Shown: positions 10,646-23,386, numbered from the stretch's first letter. The stretch: 64,000 bases of DNA from Byssochlamys sp. IMV 00236 (GCA_001931875.2 MSJH02000839.1:1-64000), one strand, 5' to 3'. Notes: generated by a model from the sequence alone, not told the origin. Numbers and translations: made by a program.

Positions 10646-13627
10646 ATGGAGGTTGCAAACCCCTCTTCAGATCAGTTTTTCAACGACCTATCTCAGGGTC
10701 TACCCGCCACCGATACGTACCAGTCGCAAACATCAGAGAACACCGGCGCAGCCCAGGGTGAAGGAGATGGGAACTCAGTCCCTCGTCCTAAGCGCATCGC
10801 ATGTGTTGTTTGCAGGAAGAGAAAACTTCGATGCGATGGCAAGAAGCCTAGTTGTGGCACTTGCTCGAGATTAGGTCATGACTGCGCGTATGATGAGGTG
10901 CGCAAGAAGAGCGGCCCAAAGCGTGGATATGTGAAGCAGCTAGAAGCTCGTTTAGGTGGGTTGAATTCCAGCGCTGGAGTTCCGAAGAGAATGTTGCGGC
11001 TGATAACTCTTTACGATACAAAGCCCAGGTTGAGACGTTATTGAAGAGTCAGGACCCAGAGCCACCACGGGCTTCTGCGCCGAATCGCCAGCAGAGCAGC
11101 ACCTTCAATGACACATCGATACCAAGTGACCCGATGCCAGGGATGCCTGATATGTCTATGTTTTCGGATAACATCCCAAATTCGATGCCGTCACTTGCTG
11201 GGACGTTCGGACAGACCCAGTCTGGCTCAACAGGTCTGGCGGGAGAAAACATGGGCTTCAATGGAGATTTCTCCTGGGAAATGATCAGTCTTGGCCTGGA
11301 GGAGCCGTTGCCTGCGCAAGACGTGATTGATGAGCTGTATGTGCTCCTCTGATTTATTTACTATGGCGCTTGGCCCCTGGGGTATAGCTTCTAACGACAG
11401 AACCAACAGGCATCAAATCTACTTTGACAAGGTCCATCCCTCTTCACCAATTATACACCGACCGCGATATTTAGCTGCTATGAATCTAGCACCTCATACG
11501 CGGCCTCCAGTGTGCTTACGTTATATCATGTGGTGTCACGCCGCATCAGTATCGAGCAAATATTCTTTCTTGCAGGAGCATTTTTATCAGCGGGCGCGGA
11601 AGTACGCTGAAGCAGATGAAATGAAGGGCCAAGGAGAAGCGATAACGACTGTTGCTTATTCACAGGCATGGTCCCTGATTGCCGCATATGAATTCAAGAT
11701 GCTATTCTTTCCTCGAGCGTGGGCAAGCGCTGGTAAGGCTTCCAGGTTGTCATTGATGACTGGCTTGCATCGCTTGGATGGAACTGGTCTCGACACGAAA
11801 CAGTGCATAGGACCGCCTCGAGACTGGACAGAAAGAGAGGAAAGAAGGAGGGCGTTCTGGTTAGCATTCTGCCAAGACCGATATGCGAGTATCGGTACTG
11901 GATGGCCCATGATGCTGGACGAAAGAGATGTCAGTTACGCAAAGTCTTCTTCTATTTTTCTTTGTCAAAGGGGGTGGAGCTAACCATTTACTGCAGATTC
12001 TGACGAATCTTCCTGCTTCGGAGGACGCATATATCCACGGACGCCCAGAAAAGACACCTTCCCTTTCCGAGGTCGTCGCCGGCGAAGGTCTTGCGAACAT
12101 GTCGCCATTTGCTGGTGTTATAGTGACGGCCTCTTTCTTTGGCCGTCACCTCATGCATTTGCATCGTCCAGAGCCCAACGACAATGATCATGATCTTAAT
12201 GGGGAATTTTGGAAGCGGCACAGAGCATACGATAACATCATCCTAAATACTGCCTTGTCACTACCAGCCCATCTTCGGTTACCTGCTGGCATCAACGATC
12301 CGAACATCGTCTTCTGCAACATGTGTATCCATACATCAACGGTCTGCCTCCATCAGGCTGCCATTTTCAAGGCAGACAAGAATCAGATGCCGAGCCAGAT
12401 TGCAGCAGAAAGTAAACGAAGATGTATCATCGCTGCCGACCAGGTAGCAAGCATAATGAAGATGATAAGCCATACTGATTTATCTACGGTAAGTTCTTTG
12501 AAGCCTGTGGTCTTTGGGGGCTTTTACTGATGATTCTTAGATGAATACCTTTATCTGCTTCCCCCTCTATGTTGCCTCCCGTGTCTTTGTGCAATATCTT
12601 AAATCGCGCCCCAACGATCAGACAGTTCGATCGACCCTGCACTTCCTGCTTTCAGCGCTCAATGCTATTAAGCATATGAATCCTTTGACGGAATCGTTCT
12701 TGATTCAACTCAAAGTCGACCTCGGTGGGACGATCATGGAGACACCTGATATAGCCGTTAAGACGAGCTGTGGTATGAAGGGGAAGGTATGTATCACCTT
12801 GCGGGTTGAAGTTTCCGTTATCCAGACGGCACATGTGCTGATTCCTAAAACTATAGTCAAACGCGTCAGGCAGTGCCGGAGGATGCTCGCCACTCGTGCC
12901 ATTTGAGAACTCTCAGCAGTCCCAAAAGTCCGGGTCGACCGTCGAGAGCCCATTGTCAGGAGAGACACTCCTAGATAATCCAGGATCATATGGTCAATCT
13001 GGAATTAACCCCTCGGCTATCCCTAATCGTCAAAAGCAACCTGGAATACAGCAGTTCAATACGAGTCTTGGCTTAAGTGGCATGGAACTTCCAGTCCGTC
13101 GGCAGGCTTCTGGGAATTCCAGTCCCAGTATGGAAACAATCGGTTACAGGATAAACGGGGATATGGATGTCTCATCTGATATGAGCGTCAGTGACCGTAA
13201 TCAGCCTTCTTCGGATCACCCCACTCCATCGACACAAAACTCGTCTTCGAATACCTCTTACGGGGTTTCCGGAGCTGATTATCCTTCGCCGCAAAAGCAT
13301 CAGCGTTCGTCCACGACCGCTTCCAATATACATCCGAATTCGTCTGTTGACCCGTCTGTGAGAAACATTGCGATGCCTTCGGACAATCAATCCTACCTCG
13401 CAGAGGTATCGTCGTCCGTTAATTACTTTGCTCCTGACGGCGGTAACGCCGGCGGTCTCACTGGATCAGAGAATCCTTTCGCCATGCCCGCAGCTTGGGA
13501 CTACCCCCTTAACCAAGGCTCTCCTGAAAACATAGAGGTTGTTGGGGGAATGTCAGGCATGACTCCTACAGAAAGCCAATGGACGCAAATGCTTGAAGGC
13601 GCGAGTTGGGAGAACTGGCGGACATGA
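10646..13627 (+). CDS. Zn2Cys6 fungal-specific transcription factor
   Basis: Nuclear regulator with a binuclear zinc cluster at about residues 55-85: CVVCRKRKLRC then DGKKPSC, GTC, SRLGHDC, which fits CX2CX6CX6CX2CX6C. A linker and short coiled coil (KQLEARLAQVETLLK) follow. The middle homology (fungal_trans) domain spans about residues 210-500, with YFDKVHPSSPIIHRP and the arginine-rich block EREERRRAFW. The C-terminal 250 residues are Ser/Asn/Pro-rich and probably activate transcription. Six exons (10646-10955, 11024-11336, 11410-11929, 11997-12488, 12541-12786, 12857-13627) give 883 residues in phase. Intron 1 ends in AAG rather than CAG/TAG, the only acceptor that keeps the coiled coil in frame. 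Target genes are unknown. Confidence 0.92.
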
Positions 13628-14673
13628 AAACGTATGCTGATTTTATGAGCGGCGATCTTCTATCTGTATTTTCTGAAGCTGCAACCTAGGAGCTCGTTTG
13701 GTTTCTCCTCGATCCCGCATGGATCATCTCTATGGCTGCCGGGGTCTTGGCCTGGGTGCAGTTATCAGCCAACCTAAGCCTAACCGTGGGCAGTCAGGCA
13801 ATCACGCAGCTAAATCGACCGTATGGAGTGCATCTGAGGAATTTCTGGCTTCCGCGGAAGCAACAGCGGCACATAGAGGACCTAGTTCCTCGGGGATAGA
13901 CAGGGTGGAAGTCCGTCCTTGTAGAGAAATCCTACGCTCCTACATGCAATGCGAGACCCACAGGCCAGCGAGAATAGCCTCGCTTTTCGCCTTGGAGACA
14001 TTCATCAGCCTCGTCAGTGCCGTCATCAAAAGGCGATATCTACGTTTGATGGACCGGTAATCTCTGGCAGATTAAATTCCTGCGTAGACCGCCGGCTCCC
14101 AATGCCACATATTGGTGTTACGAATGACGTCCTGGAAATTTCGATCTGTGATCTTTCTTTTTTTTTTATTTGTTTTCCATTTGGAGAGCTTCCTTTCTTC
14201 TTTTTGGGTGCGTTTTCCAAAACAATTGCGCAGTGCAATACTTGGACTTTGACTGGGAGTTGAGAAGTACAAGATACTCTCGAACACGGAGTTTTCGGTA
14301 TCCTTGCCAATACTTTTGGGGTTTATTGACTATTGCGGAGAACTGGGGCTTATGGTTCTTATCTCAGGATTACAATGTGGAGATAGTGCTTTATGGTCAA
14401 ATTATATGGAAATGGGTCATTGGACCAGAGTAATGGCGTGGCTGTATGGTTATCTCCAGTACTCACTCCTCTCCATGGTTATTCTGTCTATCTATGTGGC
14501 GTCTATTTCCATTAATTTAACCTCGATTACGAACAAAGGCAAATAGCCATCAGTGCCTAGTCGAGAAAGCCATCTCTGGTATCGAGATGTGAATTCCATT
14601 CTTCGGGTGTCACTTTCATAGCTGCTTCCAAGAAACCCAAGAATCGTAGGTAATGATTGTAGTAATGATAACC
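13628..14673. other. Convergent intergenic region
   Basis: One kilobase between the ends of the Zn2Cys6 gene and tex1. It contains a T-run (about 14157-14168) and short unconvincing ORFs. Nothing recognisable was found. Confidence 0.5.
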
Positions 14674-15970
14674 TCACAAACTTCCCCCGCCGGCTCCTAC
14701 AATCTTTAATCCACCGGCGGCATTTCCCGGCCCATCAGCTGTTGTCGAGTATGCCAACCAATATCTCGACGGATGCCACGCCACCGCAGGAACTCCAACA
14801 TTATTACCCTGACCAGTACTAACAGTAAATACGCTTTCACCCGTCTCTGCATGGAAGATCTCCAGTCCATTACCTCCGCAGCCGGCCTCGTCACAGGCAC
14901 CACAGATGAATCGTCCGTCGAAACTCCAGCTGACGCCACGAACGGCACCGCCGTTGTTACTCGAGACGGTCCGTCGGCAGATCCAGTCCGTTGTATCCCA
15001 GAGGGAGATGAGGGCGTCGCTGCCTCCGATAGCAAGGTAGCGGCTTGTTGGCGATAGGGCTAGAGAGAGACATGCGGATGTGTGAGCGTGGAGGGTATGG
15101 AGGATATCGAAAGAAGGGTAAGAAAGGATCTTCACAGTGCCGTCGCCAGTCGTGAGAAGGAGGTCGAGATCGGGCGAAGATGGGGTAGGGATATGGTGGG
15201 AGAAGGTGGTAGCGTTTGTCTGGATAGGTTGGGGGTGCGGTTCAAGAGCTGTGTATGTGAATGATTTCGCGTTGTTCGTGGCTGGAGAAGCGCCGGAAGA
15301 GTTCCCATTGGCGACGATAGATGGGGTCGATGGGGATTCGATAGAGATGGGAATTAGAGTATCGTCCTATAATATGAAGCTATTGTTAGATGCCCTTTCT
15401 TTTACCATTGACCCATTGAAGAGGGAGGTCCTATGAGAAAGATAGCATAGCTCGAGCTTAGGAGATCTCAAACACACCTTTCTTCCAACGAGGACGACCT
15501 TTCCATCCGCAGACCACGACAGTGTGAACGCCTCTCCACCGACATCGAGACGGCTCACGCACGTCTTCGATCGTACATCCCAAAATCTCACAGTGCCATC
15601 ACTGGAGCAGCTGGCAAGTTCAGAATCTCGAACCGGGTTGAAGAGCACTTTCTCGATGCCCGCGGAATGGCCGCGCAAATCAGTCGAGTATTTCACATGA
15701 GGTCGCTCTGGGTTCCAGATTCGAAGTGTACGATCCGCAGAGCCCGTCGCAACTAATTGGCCTGTTGGATTCCAGGCAATGGTTCGGATACTGGAAAAGC
15801 AAGAAGAACAAGTTAGCAAGCGCGTTTCTTTCCTCAGCTGGGACGGTCAGATCGTACGTATGGGAGCCTGGTCCTCGCGCAGCAGGATCATGGTAGCTTT
15901 GAGTCTTTAGTGTCCCGAATGCATATGCGAAGCGATCCTTAGAGACTAGACGACGGGGCGGAGGAGCCAT
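14674..15970 (-). CDS. tex1: WD40 protein Tex1/THOC3, THO/TREX complex subunit
   Basis: Subunit of THO/TREX, which couples transcription to mRNA export in the nucleus. The exons 15970-15858, 15790-15478 and 15366-14674 total 373 codons. After a short N-terminus (MAPPPRRLVSKDRFAYAFG) the protein is a seven-blade WD40 propeller. Clear repeats are IRTIAWNPTGQLVATGSADRT with LRIWNPE, then LASCSSDGTVRFWDVRSKTC, then LAIGGSDALISLWDT, and a C-terminal blade. IRTIAWNPxGxLxATGSADRTLRIWNPE is a strong Tex1 signature. The frame stays open for another 156 codons upstream, with ATGs near 16248. I chose 15970 because the upstream part is Q-rich, contains a CTG-repeat tract and does not look like the family. 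Confidence 0.9.
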
Positions 15971-16862
15971 CGCGAACGGGGGACTATCCTGATGCTGCTG
16001 CTGCTGCTCTTGCGATTGCGGCAGCAACGCTAGCCCACATTCATGCCCGTGTAAGCCGTCGGCGGCGCAGTCGAGGGACGACTCTGGAAATTCGACCTGC
16101 GAGGTTACCCAAAAGCTAGCGTCATGCGCAACTGGATCGACAATGGGAAGATTCGCGGTGCGCTGGATTGATTCCTGTCCGCGGATATTGTCGACGGTGC
16201 CGCGCGAGGATGGAGGATCGGCGGGAGCTGTGTCTGCCTCAGGCATCATGTTGTTTTTGGATCGCTTCACGTATCTGACTGCATAAACCACCCATGGAAA
16301 AGGAACATGGGTTTGATTTTTGGGGAAACAGCGTATAAATGAGATAACTGTCCGGGAGCATCGTATCTCGAGCATTGCAGGGAGAGAGAAACCGCTAAAA
16401 GAGGGATATAGATGTTTGACCCCGGGTACGCACATCATGCCTTTGACGAAGACAACAATGAGAGCAAGCCGTGGGCATTGTACCTAGGAATGGTAAGATT
16501 GAAGGGATAGTCTCCGGTGCTGGGATGGCTGAGGAACGATGCAATGAAATTATTTACCGTAAGGAGATTTACAGCACGCTTCCCAAATGTACCAGTATGT
16601 CTCCTTACCATGAAAATGTGATTCTAAATAGTAGGGGATCTATAGCACTCTCCGCTTACGACTCTTTTCACCGTTCCTTATCTATAGCTATTAATGTAGA
16701 AACTGAAAATTCATTATGGATCTATTGTAGCTTAACTTTTTATGAGACACCTCTATTTCATGGACCAGGATACTCTATAGAAGTATGATGCCAAGTTCAT
16801 ATAGAATCGTTGCTGGACAAAAACCGGATCTAATATCCCTCTTCCGTGCACCTTGAAACAGG
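15971..16862. other. Intergenic: tex1 leader and 3' side of the permease
   Basis: The first 470 bp remain open in the tex1 frame and include a (TGC)6 tract at about 15993-16010. They are best read as leader, or less likely as an N-terminal extension of Tex1. The rest holds only a short plus-strand ORF (16471-16788) without recognisable features. Confidence 0.45.
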
Positions 16863-18703
16863 TCACAATACATACCGGAAAAAGGGATTCTCCTTGTCAG
16901 TCAAGTCATGGAAGGCAATGCGGTCCCGGCTATTTTCATCGACGTCTAATCTCTCTTTTTGCTTGTTTGCTCTCCACAGCACAAAATACAGGGTGATCGC
17001 GGCAATAACAGTTATAACGTAGCTATATTCAGAGATTAGTCTATATGTGTCATTCTGATTGGTATTGCAGACTCACCAGATGATAAGCCCTATCCAGAGC
17101 TCAGGATAGTGACGGTCCTTAGTTTTGCTATTGATCAACTGTGGCCCGATGATATTGCCAACGTTGTAGAAGACAAATATGCCTGCCGCCATGAAGCTTT
17201 TCTTCGTGGCCCCTGCCACATTGCTTGCTCCCAGAGTGATGATTAGACTCACGACAGGCCCAAAAAAGCCGATTATTGAGTACCCAACAACTGGAGCAGC
17301 TGGGCGGTGACCCCATTCTGATTTCCAGATGATTATACATCCGGCAATTACAGGAAGACAGCAGGCAACCAGAAAGATAATACGTAGATTATGCACCCGG
17401 GAGCATAACCATCCGGCAAGACAAACGAATATGGCGGTAATTCCGCCAAGTGGAAATTGGAACAGGATGGCATCCAAGGTATTGTAGCCAAACGTAGAGA
17501 CAATCAGTGGTCCGAAGCCAGAGACTGCTCCATTGATGGTGTAACTGTATCCTTTGTTACTATAGATTGATGCCTGAACTGAAAGTAGTGACTTACGCTG
17601 CACCCATCATTATGCAAATAAGCCAAACTTTGATATCCAAAAGGGCTTCTTTGACCTGGCCAAGCTTGATCTTCTGTTCACGAGTCCCTGTTTGACCCTT
17701 TCTTAGTCGCTCAACGGCTACAAGCCGCTCTTCCTTTGTTAGGAACCAGGCAGAGATAGGCGAATTCGGCAAGCAAAAGCACCAAAGACTGAATACGGCT
17801 GTCAGGCATCCAGCAAATATATAGATATACTGCCAGCGCTTCAGCGAGCCACTCGTTATCTGACCGAAGCCATAATTCAGAGCACCACCGATGATCGTGA
17901 ACCAGCCGGTTGACGAGAACCAAAACGCCTGGCGCAATGCTTGCTCTTCTTGCGTATAGAAGTTGCTGACTATGGTCATGAATCCAGTAGGAATGACACT
18001 CTCCACAAATCCTTGGATGCATCAGTGCCTATCATCTGAAAAGCTCACGACCTCTCAGAATAAACTAACCGAGAAAGAACCGTTGCGCAAACAATCCGTG
18101 CCAGGTAGTGACACCGGCGGTAGAAGCACAGATAATAGCCCACAAAAAGACTAGCGGTCCCAGGACTCGAGCCAAAGTGAAGCGCTGCAGGATGAATGTC
18201 ATGGGATAGGAGCCCGCTAGCATGCCGAAATAGAAGATAGATGTCGCCCAGCTGAGTCTTGATGTGTCTGTTGTCGGCGGCTTAGTGCTGTAATCAACAT
18301 AGCTTAACGCAAGATCTTGGGGCATGCCAAATAAAGCAGCACTTCCAAGAATAGCCTACAAATGTCAGTATATTGGCATTGAAAAACCTCATGGGGCTTC
18401 CAAGGAGTCTACTTTGTCATAGTACACCAACCCGTAGCCTGTGTCTTTATTAGTAAGTTGTCTTCAATAGGTAGCCTTAATGAACTCCGCACCAATTAGC
18501 ATAGCGGGCATGAAAAAGTAATCGATCTTTCTTAGAACGCGAGCTTCGACAACCGGATCAATTGGCTTCGCGGTCTCTCCGACCACCGATAAAATGGTAC
18601 CTGTAGCCCATGATGCGGTGTCTTGTGGGGAATCGACCTCAGTACTCCGGATATTATTTTCAGGCTTATCTTTCCCGTGCTCGTCAATAGGAAGGATACT
18701 CAT
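16863..18703 (-). CDS. MFS permease, Dal5/anion:cation symporter family
   Basis: Plasma-membrane transporter of the Dal5-type (allantoate/nicotinate-like, ACS) branch of the major facilitator superfamily. At least six exons on the minus strand encode about 520 residues. The protein starts MSILPIDEHGKDKPEN and the hydrophilic N-terminus ends RKIDYFFMPAMLIG. The second short exon gives YGLVYYDK and the third AILGSAALFGMPQDL, both typical of the family's first helix region. LFAQRFFLGFVESVIPTGF is the conserved helix 4 motif. About twelve hydrophobic segments follow, ending LYFVLWRANKQKERLD and a short cytoplasmic tail. Substrate cannot be told from sequence. The gene lies beside an assembly gap and a gag remnant, so this is probably a variable part of the genome. 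Confidence 0.88.
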
Positions 18704-19161
18704 GACTGTGCCGGGATCAAAGGGTTGTCAGATAGAGGAATGCCAGATGGAGTAGGCTGTAGCTGTATATAATAGCCACCTATACACCCTGGCCAAGNNN
18801 NNNNNNNNNNNNNNNNNNNNNNNNNNNNNNNNNNNNNNNNNNNNNNNNNNNNNNNNNNNNNNNNNNNNNNNNNNNNNNNNNNNNNNTGCTATCCACGATA
18901 CATGCCTAGGAACAGACTGAGCCGGAGATTCAGAGCTTCTAGCGCTTCGCAATGATCGCAATATATTTACTATGTCGCCAAAAAGGCTGGTTTTTGCTTG
19001 GCGAAACTCTCCAATTGGCTACGTCCTCGTATAAAGATCAAGAAATTGCCGGCACAATCAAATTGGCGTAATAAAAAGACCAGGCGACTGGATCCTCATA
19101 TAAGCGAGGGGTACACCCCGCGCTCGTACAAATTTCCAGTTCCGGTATCGGATTGAGCCGC
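18704..19161. other. Intergenic with assembly gap
   Basis: Permease upstream region interrupted by the run of N at 18798-18886. No gene was seen. The flanks of the gap do not read through in any frame. Confidence 0.5.
18798..18886. other. Assembly gap (89 N)
   Basis: A run of 89 undetermined bases. It lies between the permease start and a retrotransposon remnant, a usual place for a scaffold join across a repeat. The true missing length is unknown. Confidence 0.99.
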
Positions 19162-19508
19162 TGTCACGATCTAGGACTACGATAAGTAAGTACCGGTATC
19201 CCGGGCTAGGCCAAGCCAATCCAAGGATCGGGAACTACGAACGACTAAATATACGTGTAATAGTTAGATCAGCTAGTCACACGATATAGCCGTCAGAACT
19301 AGGTCATTAGAATGACCTAGTAGAGGATTGAACAGATACATTAGACTCCCAATGAAAAGGAAGTCAGACGGATCAGACTACTGAACCTGACCTTTGACTA
19401 CTACTTGTTGGCGACTCGACTCCTTCTCTCGTCTTCTGTTTTAACTAGTTCGACTAGTCACCCCCAAGAGCTTCTCTTATCCTAGCTCTTTACACTGGAT
19501 GCTCATCA
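19162..19508 (+). repeat. Possible LTR-like segment next to the gag remnant
   Basis: The stretch begins TGTCACGATC, similar to the starts of many fungal gypsy LTRs, and can be ended at TCA (19508). Five bases later comes tggtgccgc, which could be a tRNA primer-binding site. No second copy exists in the window to prove it. The gag frame starts almost at once, so at least part of the element's 5' leader and gag start is missing. Confidence 0.2.
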
Positions 19509-19524
19509 CCGGTGGTGCCGCTAT

Positions 19525-20367
19525 ATGGATCAATACTTTACCCATAATGCCAATACGTTTCAGACCGAAGCGAGCAAAGTAAACTACACAGCTGCTTTGC
19601 TCGAAGACGAACACGGGATAGCATGGAGTCACGGACCCCCTATTTCGGCTACGACTTCATGGCAAGGTTTCCAGCAATGGCGACTGGATCGCCTGGAGGA
19701 TCTAAGATATCGACCTTGGACCACATCAGTACGATTCTTTCGACTGAAGCAACAGCAATCACAGACTGCTCGGGAGTTTCTCAACGAATTCGAGCTTCGT
19801 AGAGCCGAATTCAGCATCGAAAGCAAACCTTCGCCGGATATTCCCATCTGGAGCCGGATCTTCTTCTCAATGTTACGAGAAGACGTACGAAGTCAGCTGT
19901 ACAAGTGCGGAGAAATCCCGACGGACCTACTACAGTTAGCTTCTAAAGCCACTGTAGTAGAGCAGAATCCAGAAAGATCTGTCAAATCCCGATTAAAGGA
20001 TTTTAAGAAGAAGAAACGATTCCATTCAGCAACAGATAAGCAGAAGAGGGAGTCGTCTAAATCAAACTCCTCCAAACCCCAGACGGAGTCAAAACCTAGG
20101 AAGTTTATGTCCCACAAAGAAAAGAATCAGTTTAAAAAGGAAGGGCGATGCTTTAACTGCAAAGAAATCGGACATATTAGCAGTCAATGTTCAGAAAAAA
20201 ACTTCCGAAACCACTTTCGCCCGTTAGGTTGGCACATTATTATTGATAGTATCCCGATCGCCATCGCAAAGTCCGTTGTGGGCATGCACTACTCTATTCC
20301 TAATCGCTATTCCTGCCTTGAGATATTTAACTCCGCTCAGCCTTTTAATCAGCGAGTTCGTTATTAA
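19525..20367 (+). mobile_element. Orphan retrotransposon Gag fragment with CCHC zinc knuckle
   Basis: An open frame of 280 codons resembling the Gag of Ty3/Gypsy-type elements. The region around residues 45-130 (WQGFQQWRLDRLEDLRYRPW ... REFLNEFELRRAEF) has the retrotransposon gag layout. A lysine-rich stretch is followed by the knuckle CFNCKEIGHISSQC, which fits CX2CX4HX4C. The N-terminus appears cut, because the first Met lies inside what is normally mid-Gag. After the knuckle the frame runs into unrelated sequence and stops. There is no protease, reverse transcriptase or integrase downstream, so the element is truncated. Unlike the repeats at 1-365 and 54-55 kb it is not AT-saturated, which suggests a younger copy or one that escaped RIP. 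Confidence 0.75.
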
Positions 20368-21748
20368 AATACATCTTCCAGTCAGATTATACATAAGCCT
20401 GCATTTGCCCGAAAAGTGAAATGATCACAAGATTTAACTTGGGACTTCAATGAAGTTCATTTTTTGAGAATTAATATGGTGAAGATGGGCACAGGAAAGA
20501 AGACAGAGAACATCATTTGGGGCTCTCTTCATAGACGACTCCTCATTGCAATATTAGTTATAGTAGGGAAATTATATCTTGTCCCAATTTCGAATTCGAC
20601 TTCGATTTCTCGTATATACTTTTAGAGAATGTGGACTGGGATAGAGAACTCATGACTATCCATGGCCTGTCTTAACCCACTAATGAAATGCAAGTTGATT
20701 CAGGGGCCTGTACTTATTTATATTATTAGACCACGAAAATACTAGAGGAAATGTTTGAGAGAATTAAAAATAGCTTTAAACAACCCTCAAGCTAAGCAAA
20801 GAAAGCAACATAAGATCAGGTAGCATTCTACGGGAAATGGCAGATGCCTGTGGCAAGTCCTACCAGCGGACAGCAAGACGGAATGTATGTAAGCTACCAA
20901 CCACGAGCGTGGGATAGTCTCTAGGAAGGGAATAGCAAATAACTGTAAGAACCATGGCCGGTACCTTCGCGTAAAATGACAAGTACGCCATAAAGACAAT
21001 TTGTCGCACAGACAGACTATTCTAATACATAAACAGAGACTCTGTGTAGTGTAGGAGTGTCGAGGCTACTGATGCAGGCATCCAGAGTTATCTTTTCGTT
21101 AAACCTTTCTTATACTGACAATTTATGCATGAGCCGTCTCCCTAAGTATCCCTTGTTGAATGTAACCTACATAAGATTGCGTTCATATATACTTCAGCAG
21201 GAGTTGCATACGCGTGTCTTGAATCATACCGGATCGGTGCTGAGGCAATGCAGTGTGATTCTTTCGTGGACAGGCCTTGAGATGGCATTAGGTAGATAAG
21301 AAGTGTCCCAGAATCCGGAGAAGCAGATCGAAACAGAAGAGTACAACCGAACCGTGGAAAATCAACTATGAATATCGGGATTTGATTTTTAGCCTGCCGA
21401 TTACATGACTATCAGGTACCTGTAGAAGTTGCAATCAATGAGCCATTCCAACGTAATGATTAAGATGGACATGGACTTAAAAAACGGTCCGAGTCCCTCT
21501 GCTCTTCTTTGTAGTCCCCTTGGGTGGCCACTCCAGTAGAAGGGCGAGTGTAAGAATGCCCGCCGATATCACTTCAGCCTTATGGGGCTGCGCGACTTGA
21601 TCCGGCAGCTCCCGTCTCCGCATTTTTGAGCTTATCCGCACTTCACGCGTACGGCGCAACAAGTAAGAATTTTCGTCACGACGCTGAAGACACGATCCCT
21701 TTGACGGTTACGGTGTCTTTCGCGCGTCAATGTGCGCGGGCTGCGACC
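20368..21748. other. Intergenic: downstream of gag remnant to rpp40
   Basis: No pol-like frame and no second LTR were recognised. Short ORFs show no family resemblance. The last few hundred bases are presumably the rpp40 promoter and leader and include an ACGCGT near 21648. Confidence 0.5.
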
Positions 21749-23386
21749 ATGTTTGAGTTTCACGATGAGGCATCACAGCATGAAAAATGTTATGTTACCG
21801 TCGGCCAGCTTCCTCGCTTCGTGGACCCGAAGCAACCACCAACAAAAAAATCGCCCTTTTCAGCTATCCTTTCCCATCCGTATGTACACACGGTATGTTT
21901 GAAGAGCCATTCTGGTTTTTGATCCGTTTCAGACGAGAACTTTTGACCCAAAGGAAAAGAATGTTTGACTGACTTTTCGCAGACAGAATTGATCTTACCC
22001 CGAGAGATCTATAACGCGATCTGGGAGTCGGTAGACTTAAAGCTCCAGAGACTCCAATATGCCAAGGTCATACTTCCTCTTTCTGCTTTGCTCGAGGGCG
22101 AATTCTTCAACAAATATATCAAGACGAGTGCGTCAACCGTCTCCGTATTGACCTAACCAACTTGTTTTCACGTGTTCGATCCTAACTTCCAAAATAGGTG
22201 ATGTATTAATGATTTCTGAGGGACGTTCGGGGGTAGATGATGTGTTTTCTCTCCGCAACGGTGCGTATGTCTTCCCATGTGTCACTTTTGATTGGGGCTT
22301 TTCTGATCCTCATATGTACTAGGGATTTTGAGACTTGAACTGGGAAGAGAGTCCTATGAAAAGAGTGGACTTAGCGGGAAACCCATCCGTAGTGGGGGAA
22401 GAAAACATGCAAAGGAGAGGTACCGTACGTGAAACTTATGCTTGCCTTCATTCATGACCGAAAATTAATTCTCCACCAGTCGTTGAGATCAACCTGCGGT
22501 TACCATCCATGCTGCACGGAAAGAAAGGATTCGAGAGGATTGTTTGGGCATTTAAGAATGCACTCACTACATCGGTTACTTGGTTGTTCTGTGACCTCTC
22601 CTCAGAGCCAAACTATACAGGTCAAGGTAAGAACATACCTTGGCTTCTGACATGTCATTGGTACTGATGGTGACAGGGAGTCCGTTGGAGAAACACCACC
22701 CCACCATTGTCTCTTGCTCTCCATTGCGGAAAGATTACCATGATGTTTTAGTCCCACCAATCGACATGGGAGGTCTTGTAGATGCATCTCAAGACGATGT
22801 ACAGGACTTATGCCAGGAATTCTCAGAATGGATTGCACTTGTCTCGCTAGGCTCACCACGGGTGGTGGCTGGCGATAGTGTAGATCCCTATCTAAGCCGG
22901 TACAGCGTGCCGCAGGTCGAGATCAGTAAACCTCCGGATCTAGTCAGTCTGAAATGGCGCGGCCTCATACCTTCTCATTGGATCAGCCAGTTATTCACGC
23001 TATTGCTGTGAGTATTTCCCTATCCCCCGGTTGACACGGAGGTATTCCGGACAACCCTGGGAATTTACCTGAACTTTATCGCGCTTTCCTCATTCGGATG
23101 CTGACTTTCTATATCCCCAATTGGGGTTTATGGTGTTTCTAGACGTGAAATGAGCCGTACTTCTACATCAACATTTTGGTTTGCTCTGTCCTCTAATTCT
23201 CTGGGAAGAGAAGCCGTTGAAAGCAAAGATGGCTATACAATAATATCGTTACCCTCGACGCTTGGTCCCAAAGAAACCCCGAGTGATGGCCTTGTCCCAG
23301 GGGAAGGACAACCAGTGAATGAAGGCTCTAGGCAGGAGCGACACTTCATTTGTTGTGAGTATGTCGGCGCATCAATATGTACATAG
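21749..23386 (+). CDS. rpp40: RNase P/MRP subunit Rpp40-like protein
   Basis: Fungal homologue of the 40-kDa protein subunit of nuclear RNase P/MRP, involved in pre-tRNA 5' processing. Seven exons are needed, each GT-AG with phases that agree. Exon 1 (21749-21892) gives MFEFHDEASQHEKCYVTVGQ and LPRFVDPKQPPTKKSPFSAI, and exon 2 starts TELILPREIYNAIW. The following exons give SDVLMISEGRSGVDDVFSLR, GILRLELGRESYEKSGLSGK, and the best-conserved block VEINLRLPSMLHGKKGFER with VTWLFCDLSSE. The last exon ends HFICCEYVGAS. Length is about 385 residues. The match rests on remembered family patterns: the SEGRxGVDxVFSL and LRLPSMLHGKKGF blocks are diagnostic. It is flanked by a gag remnant and an orphan gene. 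Confidence 0.85.
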
